From Oenanthe sinensis (taxonomy: Eukaryota; Streptophyta; Magnoliopsida; Apiales; Apiaceae), in contig CM053810.1 in assembly GCA_028671895.1 (NCBI GenBank), forward strand, positions 29,243,501-29,307,500: a stretch of 64,000 nucleotides of DNA, in the 5' to 3' direction. The position numbers and the translations under genes are program-made. Under the pieces are notes generated by a model. The model was not told the DNA's origin, searched no databases, and worked only from the letters and a program-made list of their open reading frames with translations. Positions 33,247 through 43,776 of this stretch are shown one piece after another. How positions within the stretch are numbered: position 1 is the stretch's first letter; every line of letters begins with the position of its first letter.

Positions 33247-34887
33247 ATGGCAGACCTCTTATGCCTCGAAAGCTTGCTTTGTAATGAAACATATAATATG
33301 TGTTTTGATGACACGGAGGCTACTGATGATCTGGACCATTCATTAAATTTTGATAATCTCGTGGGTGGTCGATCAGAGCCAGTGATTGGTCTCGTTCCAG
33401 TGCAGAGTGATGAGGTTATGTTTCGGTTGTTTGAGAAAGAATGTTATTTTTTACCAAGAAGTGATTTTTTACAAAGACTGACAAACGGGGAACTTGATTT
33501 GCGTGTCAGAAATGAGGCCCTTGATTGGATTCTTAAGATGTGTGTATGGTGTCTTGGATTCTTTTTCGGGTCTTTAAGTTTTATTCTCCATTGTTCTTAT
33601 TCGGGTCTTTATGTTTGTGATTAATAGGCGAATTCTTATTATGGGTTTGGAGGGCTGACTGCTTGCTTAGCCATTAATTACTTGGATCGCTTCCTTTCTG
33701 TTTATGAATTTCCAGTAAGTTTATGGCAATTATAAAAGTCTAAATGCTCGTAGCATAATTTAGTTTTATTTTTTTCTTTTGTGTGTTTCTGATATTCTAA
33801 ATTCCTAACTACCCCTCCCTTATAACTTTTCTGTAGAAAGAAAATATATTGAATGCTCAATTGCTAGCCGTGGCCTGCTTATCTTTAGCAGCAAAATTGG
33901 AGGAGGTTAAAGTGCCGCTTACTCTTGATATGCATCAAGTAATTCTTATGAAGATTATAACATACTTTAATTATACCTATCATGAGTCTCTATATTGATA
34001 TATTATAGTTTTTCATAGATAAAGCAGTCTAAATCTCTGATTACGATGTTTGTTTTGTTTATTGTAGGTGACTCATCCAAAGTTTATTTTTCAAACTAAA
34101 ATAATAAATAAGATGGAGCTTTTAGTGTTGAAAACCTTGAAGTGGAGGTTGCAAGCGTGTACCCCTTTATCTTTCATAGACTACTTCATTCGAAAAATTA
34201 AAAGTGAAGATATGCTCCCATCGGGATCTTTGATCAATAAATCAGTTCAGTTAATTTCAAACACAATGAAAGGTTTTGCAATTGTACCAATCTCATTCTT
34301 ATTTCTTAACAATTGAGTTACATGTTAAAATATAGTACAAAGAGTATAAAATTAAGTGAACAAGGAGTTGCTGGTAGCACTTTCTTATTGCATGATTTAA
34401 AACTTTGAAATATTTTGGTACCACAATATACCTTCCAAGTGTTTAATACAGGTTTTTGTGGGAATTTAATACCGGCATTGATTTTTTAGAGTTCAGGCCC
34501 TCTGAAATTTCTGCAGCTGTGGCAATTTGTGTTACAAGAGAAGCGCATGATCAAGATATTGGCAAGGCAATGTCTGGTGTCACACATTTTAAAAAGGTAA
34601 CTATTAGAAAGAAAACAAAAAATCTGATGGTTGTTGAACTTGCTTCATTATAATAAAGTTGTTTTTTTTCATTTCTCAAATTTATAAAAATTCTTAATCT
34701 AGGTTTTTTCTTTAACATGTGCTTTTGTTGAACTTTACAGGATAGGATGTTAAAGTGTGTTCGAATGCTTAAAGGTTTTGGCCTGTTGGATTCCACATGT
34801 TCGAGCTTTAAAAGTGATGAGAGACCCGTTATTATGGATTCAAGTTCTTCAACTAGTCAAGATATGAAAAGGCGAAAATTTGATTGA
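33247..34887 (+). CDS. CYCD: D-type cyclin gene, six exons, one suspect splice acceptor
   Basis: D-type cyclins activate CDKA to phosphorylate retinoblastoma-related protein at the G1/S transition. Exons: 33,247-33,543; 33,628-33,714; 33,837-33,938; 34,068-34,272; 34,475-34,596; 34,741-34,887. These would give 319 residues, a usual length. The start MADLLCLESLLCNE is typical and holds two LxCxE motifs. The cyclin box shows RNEALDWILK, ACLAINYLDRFLSVYEF, AQLLAVACLSLAAKLEEV and MELLVLKTLKWRL; the C-terminal part has GIDFLEFRPSEISAAVA. An upstream in-frame ATG (33,169) would add 26 hydrophobic residues; I prefer 33,247. Exon 5 should begin at 34,475, but the preceding bases are CG, not AG. Using the AG at 34,450 shifts the frame to a stop after about 242 residues. 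The gene may thus be recently broken. It lies alone, with no operon context. Confidence 0.8.
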
Positions 34888-34958
34888 TCATTTTAAGAGA
34901 TCAACATATTAATGTAGATCTTTGTTGGATCATTCAAGTAGAAACAGTTTTTATTGAA

Positions 34959-35301
34959 TGCAGATTGTAGTGCAGTGTGGCTCACTTGGCCCGTGACGCA
35001 GCCAAGGAGTTTCTTTGGATTCAGAAATTTCTTGCGTGACTTGATGTGGTTCCTTCAGTCACGGATCAGATAGATTTATATTGCGAAAATAATGGAGCCA
35101 TTTCGCAAGCTAAGGAACCAAATCTCATTCCCGAACTAACCATATACTCAGGTGATATCACCATCTTCGAGAGATTAATAATTGAAAAGATATACATGAA
35201 TATAAAGTGCATACAAATGCTAACATTGTAGACCTACTGACCAAGGCTTTGTCATAATAGAAGGATGAAGGTCACGATAGATTCTAGTACAAGTGAGAGA
35301 T
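34959..35301 (+). pseudogene. Copia RNase H fragment
   Basis: The reading SVAHLARDAAKEFLWIQKFL, a stop, then LDVVPSVTDQIDLYCENNGA, and later a shifted NIVDLLTKAL, follows the C-terminal copia RNase H pattern. It begins about 70 bp after the cyclin stop, within what would be its 3' untranslated region. A PPT-like AAGTGAGAGAT leads into the LTR start at 35,302. Confidence 0.75.
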
Positions 35302-36206
35302 TGTTAGTATTTGTGTTCTAGAAACAATACTTTTATGTTTTAGGGAAAATATTTTATAGATTATGTTTTATTGGTTATTGAATTATTATTTGTCATGTAT
35401 TCGTTTACTGCGTTATAAATGACAAAATAATAAATGTCCTTGAAATTTCAATATATATTATACATCTTTAAAAATATATGACTTAAAAATGAGATAATAC
35501 GAATAATATCTTTTAATTCATAAAATTTGCTAGTCTAGTATTATTATTCAAGTACAATAATAATGCATAAAAACTAATATATTTGTTTTGTGAGGACAAC
35601 ATCTCATTGATCAGTATATTTCTAACTCAACCCAAAACCCGACACGAACCTAACCCGAAAAAATACAAATTTAGGTCAGTAAATATTCAATCCGAAACAA
35701 CCAGGTATAATCAAACACCAACCCGAAACACGAAAATGACCCGAAAATGAACGAAACCTCAATTTATAACCCTACTTTTAAAATATTTTATTTTTAAAAT
35801 AACTAAATTTAAATACAATAAATTAACTTTCATGTGCAATGAAAGAGAGTCGCTAGTTCTTTCATAAATATTAAATAGTAATAATAATATTTTATACATA
35901 TTATGCCCTTTTTTACTCATTACAAAGTGGGTACAATACATATTATAAAATTGAACAGTAACTTTCACGTGCAATGAAAAAGAAATAAACTGTTTTATCT
36001 TAAAATTTGTGCAAGAGAAGTCCATATAAATTGGGACTGGGGGAGTATATAATATAGGAATATATTTTCAATCACTTTAAAAAAATATTAGAGACAGTGA
36101 AACCTGAAATGACCCGAAATCCGACACGAACCTGGTAGGTACGGTTAGGGTTAAGGAAACAATCAACCCAAAACAACCGGGTACAATCTGATCAACCCGA
36201 AACAAC
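35302..36206 (+). repeat. LTR of the copia fragment, containing repeat R1 copy 2
   Basis: It starts TGTTAGTATTTGTG directly after the PPT. From about 35,486 it matches 1-760 of the window. It includes the Stowaway-like GGGACTGGGGGAGTA (about 36,032) and CCCGAAACAACC words. The right edge fuses at ACAACCAGGTAA with the 164-bp repeat array. Confidence 0.6.
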
Positions 36207-36370
36207 CAGGTAACTCATAAACACTAAGAGGAGAGTTCTTAACGACATTAAAATCAAAATCATTAGTGTGACAAACCCCATAACTACAGTTTTTCCAGAA
36301 CACAGAAGCAAGATTATCGAAATCAACAGGTGGAGAAATAAAAACTGACGCATTAGCTATTGTTAACAAC
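36207..36370 (-). repeat. 164-bp repeat, unit 0 (left of the CACTA insertion)
   Basis: This is one full unit of the array continued at 41,636-42,291. On the minus strand it encodes FISPPVDFDNLASVFWKN and SNDFDFNVVKNS, part of the DUF4283-like ORF leader. Confidence 0.85.
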
Positions 36371-38159
36371 CAGCACTACAAGAAAAATAGAATCATACAA
36401 CGTTTTTGCACCGTTGTCTGGCATCTCAATTTTCCGTAGTCTATTGAGGTGTCGTGTGATTGCGATCAAACAACGCTTGTTTAACTGTTATACGAAGAAA
36501 GGAACACAATGGTTCAACAGGCTTGTTATAATATAGAAAAGATAACGGGTCCTATAACCATTGTCCAAAAGATTACAGAACAACGCCCCATGTTCTGGAC
36601 ACCGTTGTATAACACCTAGAAACAACAACGCTATGGTTCAAAACTCTTGTCTGAAATGAAGTCAGTCAAGTGTTTTAAAAACTGTTATTGTTTTTTATTC
36701 CAAGAACTGTTATTGTAGTTTTCTATAGACAACGATTTTATTCCTTTTAATGTGTTGTATTTATTTTATTTACACAACTAGCACAAGATGAAATATTTTA
36801 TAGTGTGTGTTGTGTTTCTCTATATTAGACAATGGTTTATGTACATAAAAAAATGATTTTAAATAATACCCCTAACCAAATAATGAATCAATAAATTTAT
36901 CAATACAAAAATTTCAAATTGATCTACACTTTCAATGTAAAAATTACATACATAACAATCTCATGTCTCTACAAGTCCTACAAATTTTTAATGTAAAAAT
37001 TGCATACATAATCATCTCTATAACAATTTTCATGTCTTTGGCATTTGTAGCATGTAACTCTAATAGATGGGAACCTGTCAAGATCTCTTGTTCTCCAGAA
37101 GTCCATGGTTCACCATTCACAAGCACATCCTCAACAAAAGATTCTGCTCTTATCTATATGATTCATGTTAAGCAATAAGTAATCCTTAAAAATACTTTAT
37201 ACGCAGATAATTATTGACTGTTTTATGCATAACTTCATACCTCTTCAATCATAAACCTACTCATTAGTAATTCAGGCAACAAGTAATCCTTAAAATGTGC
37301 ATGCAACCTCCAGCTCTATCTTCACTAGAGATGTGGTCCATTTCCTCCATCTCTGTAGTTTCAAATTTCTGGGAACTCAACTTCACTTGGTAGATACTCT
37401 TCATCATAGCAGTGCATTCAACTGTGAGATGTCTGACTGGATATATGCCCTCATATGTTGACTGGATGTCTGACTAAAGTTTCAAATTCCAAACATACCT
37501 AAGTAATAGATTAATTAAACAAGCATAATTGAAAAACTTTTCTAGAAATAGTTCTGACCATCTTGAGTCCACATGATAATTTGGAGAGCAGGTGTGAGAT
37601 TTCAAGAAGCTGGCAACATACTATAGAAGCAAAGGATATTTGAAAGGTATATATTTGCTGCAGTTTCAGTGATGTTTACAAAGTTGGGGTCTCCTAAAGT
37701 TGGTGGCCTGACTGATGACATCAGAAGCGTTTGGTATGGACTGGAAGTCTGTCTTGTTTCCGTTGTTCCTTGATCTTGAAAAAATTATGCATATATAATA
37801 AACTCCTCAATTTTTTCATTGAATAAGGGAGTATCGATGTGCATGCCATAATCCTTTTTCATCTTCTAATTCTGTGTAAATGAGCAGTAACAATCCATAA
37901 GTTGTCATGTGAGCCATTTCATCTTTTTTAATTCCGAGTTAAATAAGCAGTAAAAATATATAACTTTTCATGTGAGCAACAGTTTCAACATTATATGTCG
38001 TAACCCAAGTGATCATATGGCACATAATTGATAAGTATGACGATTAGTAATCATTTGAACTCACACTTTGAGCAGACACAATTGAACCAATCCTGCGTTG
38101 TAACAATGCCAGCATGTAGCCAAAGAAGCCTGCTGCTATAAGCACTGCGATACCTATAT

Positions 38160-39480
38160 TTATATGTCTTGTAACTTGTAAGTTTTCTCAAGTTTATATG
38201 TATGATCGAAAGGCGGTACAAAAGTGCGTCCCTCTTTTTTTGCCCTCTTGACTGCATATGCCTCTGCTTCCACAGTCCTTTGTATAGTTGAATAGGTTTT
38301 GAATTTACTCCAACGACCTCCAGGGGTAACAGACACCTGCATAACCATATTACTAGTGAAATAAAGCTTCTGTGGTATGTAGAGTAATAACAAACATAAG
38401 TATACAATCTGATTAACTTATCATTCCCTACATGCCAATTCATAATAGTTTTATGATAATGTAAACCTTATAAGTTAATTGACCAGAACAACTATTACCA
38501 ACAGACATGGCAGTAATTGACCCTCCACCATTGCTCAACTGCAAGCTCCCAAAACTATCAATTGACATGTTTGAGCCTTCACCAAGCTTCCGGTAAAAGC
38601 CCTGTGGAATGTCATAATTATCATGGTGGCTGTTCAAGTATATAATACCAGTAAACTTCACGCCCTCCAACATCTTCACCTTTACAGAACTGCAGCTTTC
38701 AACATCAACTCACTTCTGCATCAGTACAAGATAGACATAGGTCAATCCAAGCAATACCAGCCGATTCTTCATAGGTCAATGTTACAACAACTCTAACCAA
38801 AATAGACAACTCTCAACAGACTAAAACTTCTAAAATTACAAATTATAGATAACGAGTTTTCCAAGTCTCGAAACTACTCACATAAAAAAATCCAACAATC
38901 ACATCAACAAAACCTTAATTCCATTTCCCAACATCATCATCAACTACACTTTCTTTAACAATCCAAACACCACCTATATTACTCTCTAAAACCTAAAAAG
39001 TTAAAACCTTTAACCCCAAGAACCCAAAAAAACCCAATTTTTTACACAAAAATAAGAAAATAAACAAAAAATAGCAACTATACCCAACAAAACCTCAAAT
39101 TAGAGCACAAAAATCAAGAAACAACAATAAAAACCCAAGTCAAACACAAACAAATCAAGAAAAAATAAATGATCCAACTTAAAAACACAAGAAATAAAGC
39201 ACAATCGTACCTTGATCAATAGCCCTTGACTATATATATAGCAACTGAACAAACAATATACAAAAGAAGCGAGATCGATTCACCAAATGATTGCTTGACC
39301 CGACCCACCAAGTTCAACACATATACATACACACACTTTGTATATATATATAGACCATCGATCTTCACTTCCAATCTATTTGTGTGTGTGTGTGTTTGAG
39401 AGAGAGATAAGGGGGATAGAGAGGGAGAGTGGGACGGAGACAGAGGGATAGAGAGAGAGAGAGAGAGAGAGTTTGGTAAG
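38160..39480 (-). pseudogene. Captured chimeric gene inside the CACTA (possible ABC1K exon fused to a small membrane-protein gene)
   Basis: The minus strand has gene structure: a CT-rich leader exon ending at 39,211 with a GTACGA donor, an intron, exon 2 (38,715-38,467; ATG at 38,673) coding MLEGVKFTG...SIDSFGSLQLSNGGGS...GQLTYK, an intron, and exon 3 from 38,336. Exon 3 begins VSVTPGGRWSKFKTYSTIQ, which I recall as the conserved N-terminal motif of plastid ABC1K (UbiB-type) kinases. It then switches to AEAYAVKRAKKEGRTFVPPF. After a 7-bp tandem duplication (TTACAAG twice, about 38,165-38,178) the frame is lost. A membrane segment, IGIAVLIAAGFFGYMLALL, is readable in another frame, ending VSSNDY near 38,040. 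The parent of exon 2 and the tail is not recognised. Both flanks lie within CACTA ends. Confidence 0.5.
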
Positions 39481-40099
39481 TTTGTATATTTCAATTGGGG
39501 CGGCCGAGAAGAAGAGATGAGGAAGGAGGGAAGCGAAATTTTGTTTAAGGGGGGAGCGAAATTCAACCTAAAGGGGAAAAACGATTGGATAAAAAGTGAA
39601 AGGGGAAAAGATTTCATTTTATCATAAATTAATATAACAAAATCAATTTAAATTTATTTATTTTTTAATAAATTATTTAAATAAATAAATTCAGATATAT
39701 GTATGGTTGTATCTTCTAAAAAATCATTTGAAAGTCGTACAAGATAAATTGTTTATTTTGATATCCGGTTTTAGAAAGTTGTACTTTTACTAAGTTAAAA
39801 ACTCGTGCAAGATTTTTTTTTTTTTTTAATCCAAAACGTATATTGTTAATTACACTAGTATATTATTTTTATCAATAAAGTATATTATTTTTATCAATTA
39901 TATTGAATTTATACAAGTACATATATATATATATTGTTTTTTATCAATAAAATTTAACAATAAAATATATATTATTTTTATCAATTATATTGAATATATG
40001 TTTTGATAAGCCTTTAATTGTTTTGCTAGGGAAACGGGGGAAATTTATATTTTTATAAATATAATTTATATTATATAAATTAAAAAATTATACACAAAT

Positions 40100-40850
40100 A
40101 TTTTTTTGACGATCCAACAATACAGATGTTAAGATCTATTGATTTATATGATGTTCATAAAAAAATCAGAAAATTCCAAATTAATCTTGTATTCTTTTAT
40201 AATATAAACATCTCAAAAGTATTAACTTTAACATGGCTCATCCCGATTGCACATAATGTATTTTTTTAAAATATTTTTTTGATGATCCAACCGTACGGAT
40301 GTTAAGATCTATTGATTTGAGTGATGTGCACAAAAAAATTAGAAAATTCGAAATTAATCTTATATTCTTTTATAATATAAATCTCTCAAAAATACTAACT
40401 TTAACACGACTCATCCCGATTGTACATAATGTATTTTTTTAAAATATTTTTTTGACGATCCAACCGTACGGATGTTAAGATCTATTGATTTGAGTGATGT
40501 GCACAAAAAATCAGAAAATTCCAAATTAATCTTATATTCTTTTATAAAATAAATCTCTCAAAAGTACTAACTTTAACACGACTCATCCTGATTGTACATA
40601 ATGTATTTTTTTAAAATATTTTTTTGACGATCCAACCGTACGGATGTTAAGATCTATTGATTTGAGTGATGTGCACAAAAAATCAGAAAATTCCAAATTA
40701 ATCTTGTATTCTTTTATAATATAAATCTCTCAAAAGTACTAACTTTAACACGACTCATCCCGATTGCACATAATGTATTTTTTTAAATATTTTTTTCGAT
40801 GATCCAACGGTACGGATGTTAAGATTTTTTGGTTTTAGTTATGTATAAAA
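40100..40850. repeat. 172-173-bp tandem repeat, about 4.5 units, inside the CACTA
   Basis: The word GA(C/T)GATCCAAC recurs at about 40,108, 40,281, 40,454, 40,626 and 40,798. Units are highly similar and AT-rich. A single related unit lies in the other CACTA at about 45,970, so amplification happened in this element only. Confidence 0.85.
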
Positions 40851-41635
40851 AAAACTAAAATTTTTAAAATTTATTTATGTGTTTTTTTAACTAAACTAAT
40901 AAAATGTGTTTAAATAAATTTTCGTCTTATTATGAAAAGGTAATTTTTGTCATCTTCTGTGAAACAGACAACTGTTCTCTTAGAAATTGTGTTGTGTGAG
41001 TTCAACGAAGACAACGGTTTCATTTACAAACCGTTGTGTAAATATATATATATATTCTTAATCTAACGGCTAATATCTAATCTTATTTCAATCGAGGGCT
41101 CTTATTTTGCCACCTCAGCAATCCACGTGAAAGTTTTTCCACCAATCACGTGCGGTCACAGAATACAATGGTTTATTAGTAAAATACTGGTATAAATAAG
41201 TTTATGACAATGGTTTAAATTTAAAAAAGCTTGTATGGAAGTGCTGAACACAACAGTTTCATTTACAAACTGTTGTGTAAACACTTATCTGGTCTGATCA
41301 AAGATACACCACCGAGACAACAGTTTACAATAAGTTAAATAACAGTTATCGTAGTCATAGTCACATAACAGTTTTTCAAAAAAATAACAACGGATTATAA
41401 CCCTTGTATGAAAGATATGAGACAATGATCAAATTAATAACACTTGTCTGGTATGATCAAAGGTACACCACAGAGACAACGGTTTACAATAAGTTCAATA
41501 ACAGTTATCGTAGTCATAGTCAGACAACAGTTTTTCAAAAAACAAACATAGACCGTTGTTTAATTTTTTGGGACAACGGTTATTTTTTTAACCGTTGTGT
41601 AATAAGTGTTGTATGATCGTGTTTTTCTTGTAGTG

Positions 41636-42291
41636 CAGGTAACTCATAAACACTAAGAGCAGAGTTCTTAACGACATTAATATCAAAATCATTAGAGCGA
41701 CAAACCCCATACCTACAGTTTTTCCAGAACACAGAAGCAAGATTATCGAAATCAACAGGTGGAGAAATAAAAACTGACGCATTAGCTATTATTAACAACC
41801 TGGTAACTCATAAACACTAAGAGAAGAGTTCTTAACGACATTAAAATCAAAATCATTAGAGCGACAAACCCCATAACTACAGTTTTTCCAGAACACAGAA
41901 GCAAGATTATCGAAATCAACAGGTGGAGAAATAAAAACTGACGCATTAGCTATTGTTAACAACCAGGTAACTCATAAACACTAAGAGTAGAGTTCTTAAC
42001 GACATTAATATCAAAATCATTAGAGCAACAAACCCCATACCTATAGTTTTTCCAGAACACAGAAGCAAGATTATCGAAATCAACAGGTGGAGAAATAAAA
42101 ACTGACACATTAGCTATTGTTAACAACCTGGTAACTCATAAACACTAAGAGCAGAGTTCTTAACGACATTAAAATCAAAATCATTAGAGCGACAAACCTC
42201 ATAACTACAGGTTTTCCAGAACACAGAAGCAAGATTATCGAAATCAACAGGTGAAGAAATAAAAATTGACGCATTAGCTATTGTTAACAAC
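41636..42291 (-). repeat. 164-bp tandem array, units 1-4, with dimeric higher order
   Basis: Units are 41,636-41,799, 41,800-41,963, 41,964-42,127 and 42,128-42,291, each exactly 164 bp. Units 1 and 3 share TTAATATCAAAATC and CATACCTA; units 2 and 4 share TTAAAATCAAAATC and CATAACTACAG. The boundary triplets alternate CAG and CTG, so the second half of the array arose as a 328-bp dimer. 164 is not a multiple of three, so the ORF is broken at each boundary. Confidence 0.9.
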
Positions 42292-42605
42292 ACACTATGG
42301 TTCCTATTGGTAGTGGCTATCTCTTGTGAACTAAACAGATAAAAATGGATATAACCAATCGTGGTTGTATCCTTATCATCCTTCTTTGAAGGACTCCTAT
42401 CATGAGCATCAGATTTTTGTCTCACCGCCCGTGTAGGATAACTTGGATTATATCCCAAGAATGGAGTGAAAAGAACCTTCTTGTGAGAGATGGTCATTGT
42501 GAATCTGGATCTTGTCATGCTTAGGTAAAAGAGAAGTGGCTCGTGAGAGAGATGAATCGAAAGACTTATGTGGAAGGGGAATGAGTGAAACAAAGGAGAA
42601 CCCAA
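42292..42605 (-). pseudogene. DUF4283-like ORF, copy D leader part
   Basis: The minus-strand reading is open from 42,605 through the last 164-bp unit. It includes MTRSRFTMTISHKKVLFTPF and PTRAVRQKSDAHDRSPSKKD, equivalent to copies A and B. The DUF4283 core is absent, replaced by the tandem array. A GA-rich leader occupies 42,606-42,863. Confidence 0.6.
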
Positions 42606-43404
42606 TAACCTTGAAGGGTCTTAATTAAAAGAACACCAAGAAACCCATCGGGCGCCTAGGTGATGAGACGGGGAGATGAAGCGGCAGGGAAGGGGAAGAG
42701 AAAGGTAAAGTAAGAGAGAGAAGGAAAAAAAGGAAAGTTTGGGGGAGTCGACTCTCATTTATATTGTACAATGTATTCCCTAAACCCTACAATTAATTAT
42801 AACATAGTTTTTGTGCAATAAGACCACTATCAATTGCTTAATAAATATTTTTTATCTTTTATTCACTACAAGGAAAACTGAAACAGACAACGGTTTTTCT
42901 CCATTGTCTGACACCCTGTTTGTCAGTTGAGTATTGAGGCGCCGTCTCATATGCACCTCAGACAACAGTATGCTAACTGTTGTCTAAAATATATCAAGAC
43001 AACGCCCCATGTTCTTGAAACTGTTGCACAACACCTAGAAACAACAATGATATGTTTAAAAACACTTGTGTGAAATGAAGTCACTCAAATATTTTAAAAA
43101 TAACATATGTTCTTATTCAGGGGTTAAGACAATGGTTGCTTAAAATGAAAGAGTTATTTTATCAACATTTACATAACAATTTGATAAATGAATATCATTG
43201 TTGCATAGGTGTGTCAACAAGTGTTTTTAGAAACAAATGCAATACATTGAGGGTATTTACACAACTGTTTCTGACTAAGAGACCTGTTGTTGTAATTATA
43301 TACAGACAAACCTTTTCTTAATTTAAAAGTATTGTTAGAACTCTCATATACAATAGTTTGTTTATTCTACATGCTTATGTATGTTATAGTTAGAAAAGTA
43401 AATT

Positions 43405-43776
43405 CTAAATATAAAATGTTGTCAATTTAAACAAAATGACTAATTTTAATTTATACATACAATGGTTTTCTTGTTTAGAACAATTGTTCTTTGTTTCTTC
43501 CCCAACAATTAAAAGACTTGTTCTTGAATGCTTTCTTCCATAACTGTACCTTATCCTGGATGGTTTTTCACCTTTTCTTTCACTAGCAAAGTCGTGGTAA
43601 CAATAGCGCAACATTTCTTCATTTGAGGTTGTGGGTTTGGATGCATGATCCAAGAGATTAATTGTGTTACAATTTATTTTTGTCCATTTATGGCAACCAC
43701 AAGGGAGCAATGACATCTCTACAAGTCGTGAAAGGAAGCCTCTAGGACAATTCATGCACAGAAGTTGCTCTAGCAC
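43405..43776 (-). pseudogene. Cys-rich ORF inside the CACTA, unrecognised
   Basis: A 123-codon minus-strand ORF with CMNCPRGFLS and LLPCGCHKWTKINC. A shorter version exists at 8,729-8,971, where the second Cys cluster differs. The Cys spacing hints at a metal-binding fragment, but no family is recognised, and substitutions between copies do not suggest constraint. Confidence 0.3.

Larger units (their letters stand above)
36374..41635. mobile_element. Complete non-autonomous CACTA element carrying captured gene DNA
   Basis: The ends CACTACAAGAAAAATAGAAT... and the complement CACTACAAGAAAAACACGAT... pair over about 28 bp (both reach CATACAAC). A perfect CAG target duplication flanks it (36,371-36,373; 41,636-41,638). 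Subterminal CAACGGTT/AACCGTTG repeats fill both ends (to about 36,850 and from about 40,980). No transposase is readable. Inside are a minus-strand gene-like region (37.0-39.6 kb) and a 172-bp tandem array. Its right ~800 bp match those of the CACTA ending at 46,617. It would depend on transposase supplied in trans. Confidence 0.9.

Noticed and set aside
39216..39617. 133-codon minus-strand ORF rich in Ser/Leu/Pro
   Set aside because: It is the CT-rich leader of the captured gene, with (CT)n and (TG)n microsatellites; not protein-like.
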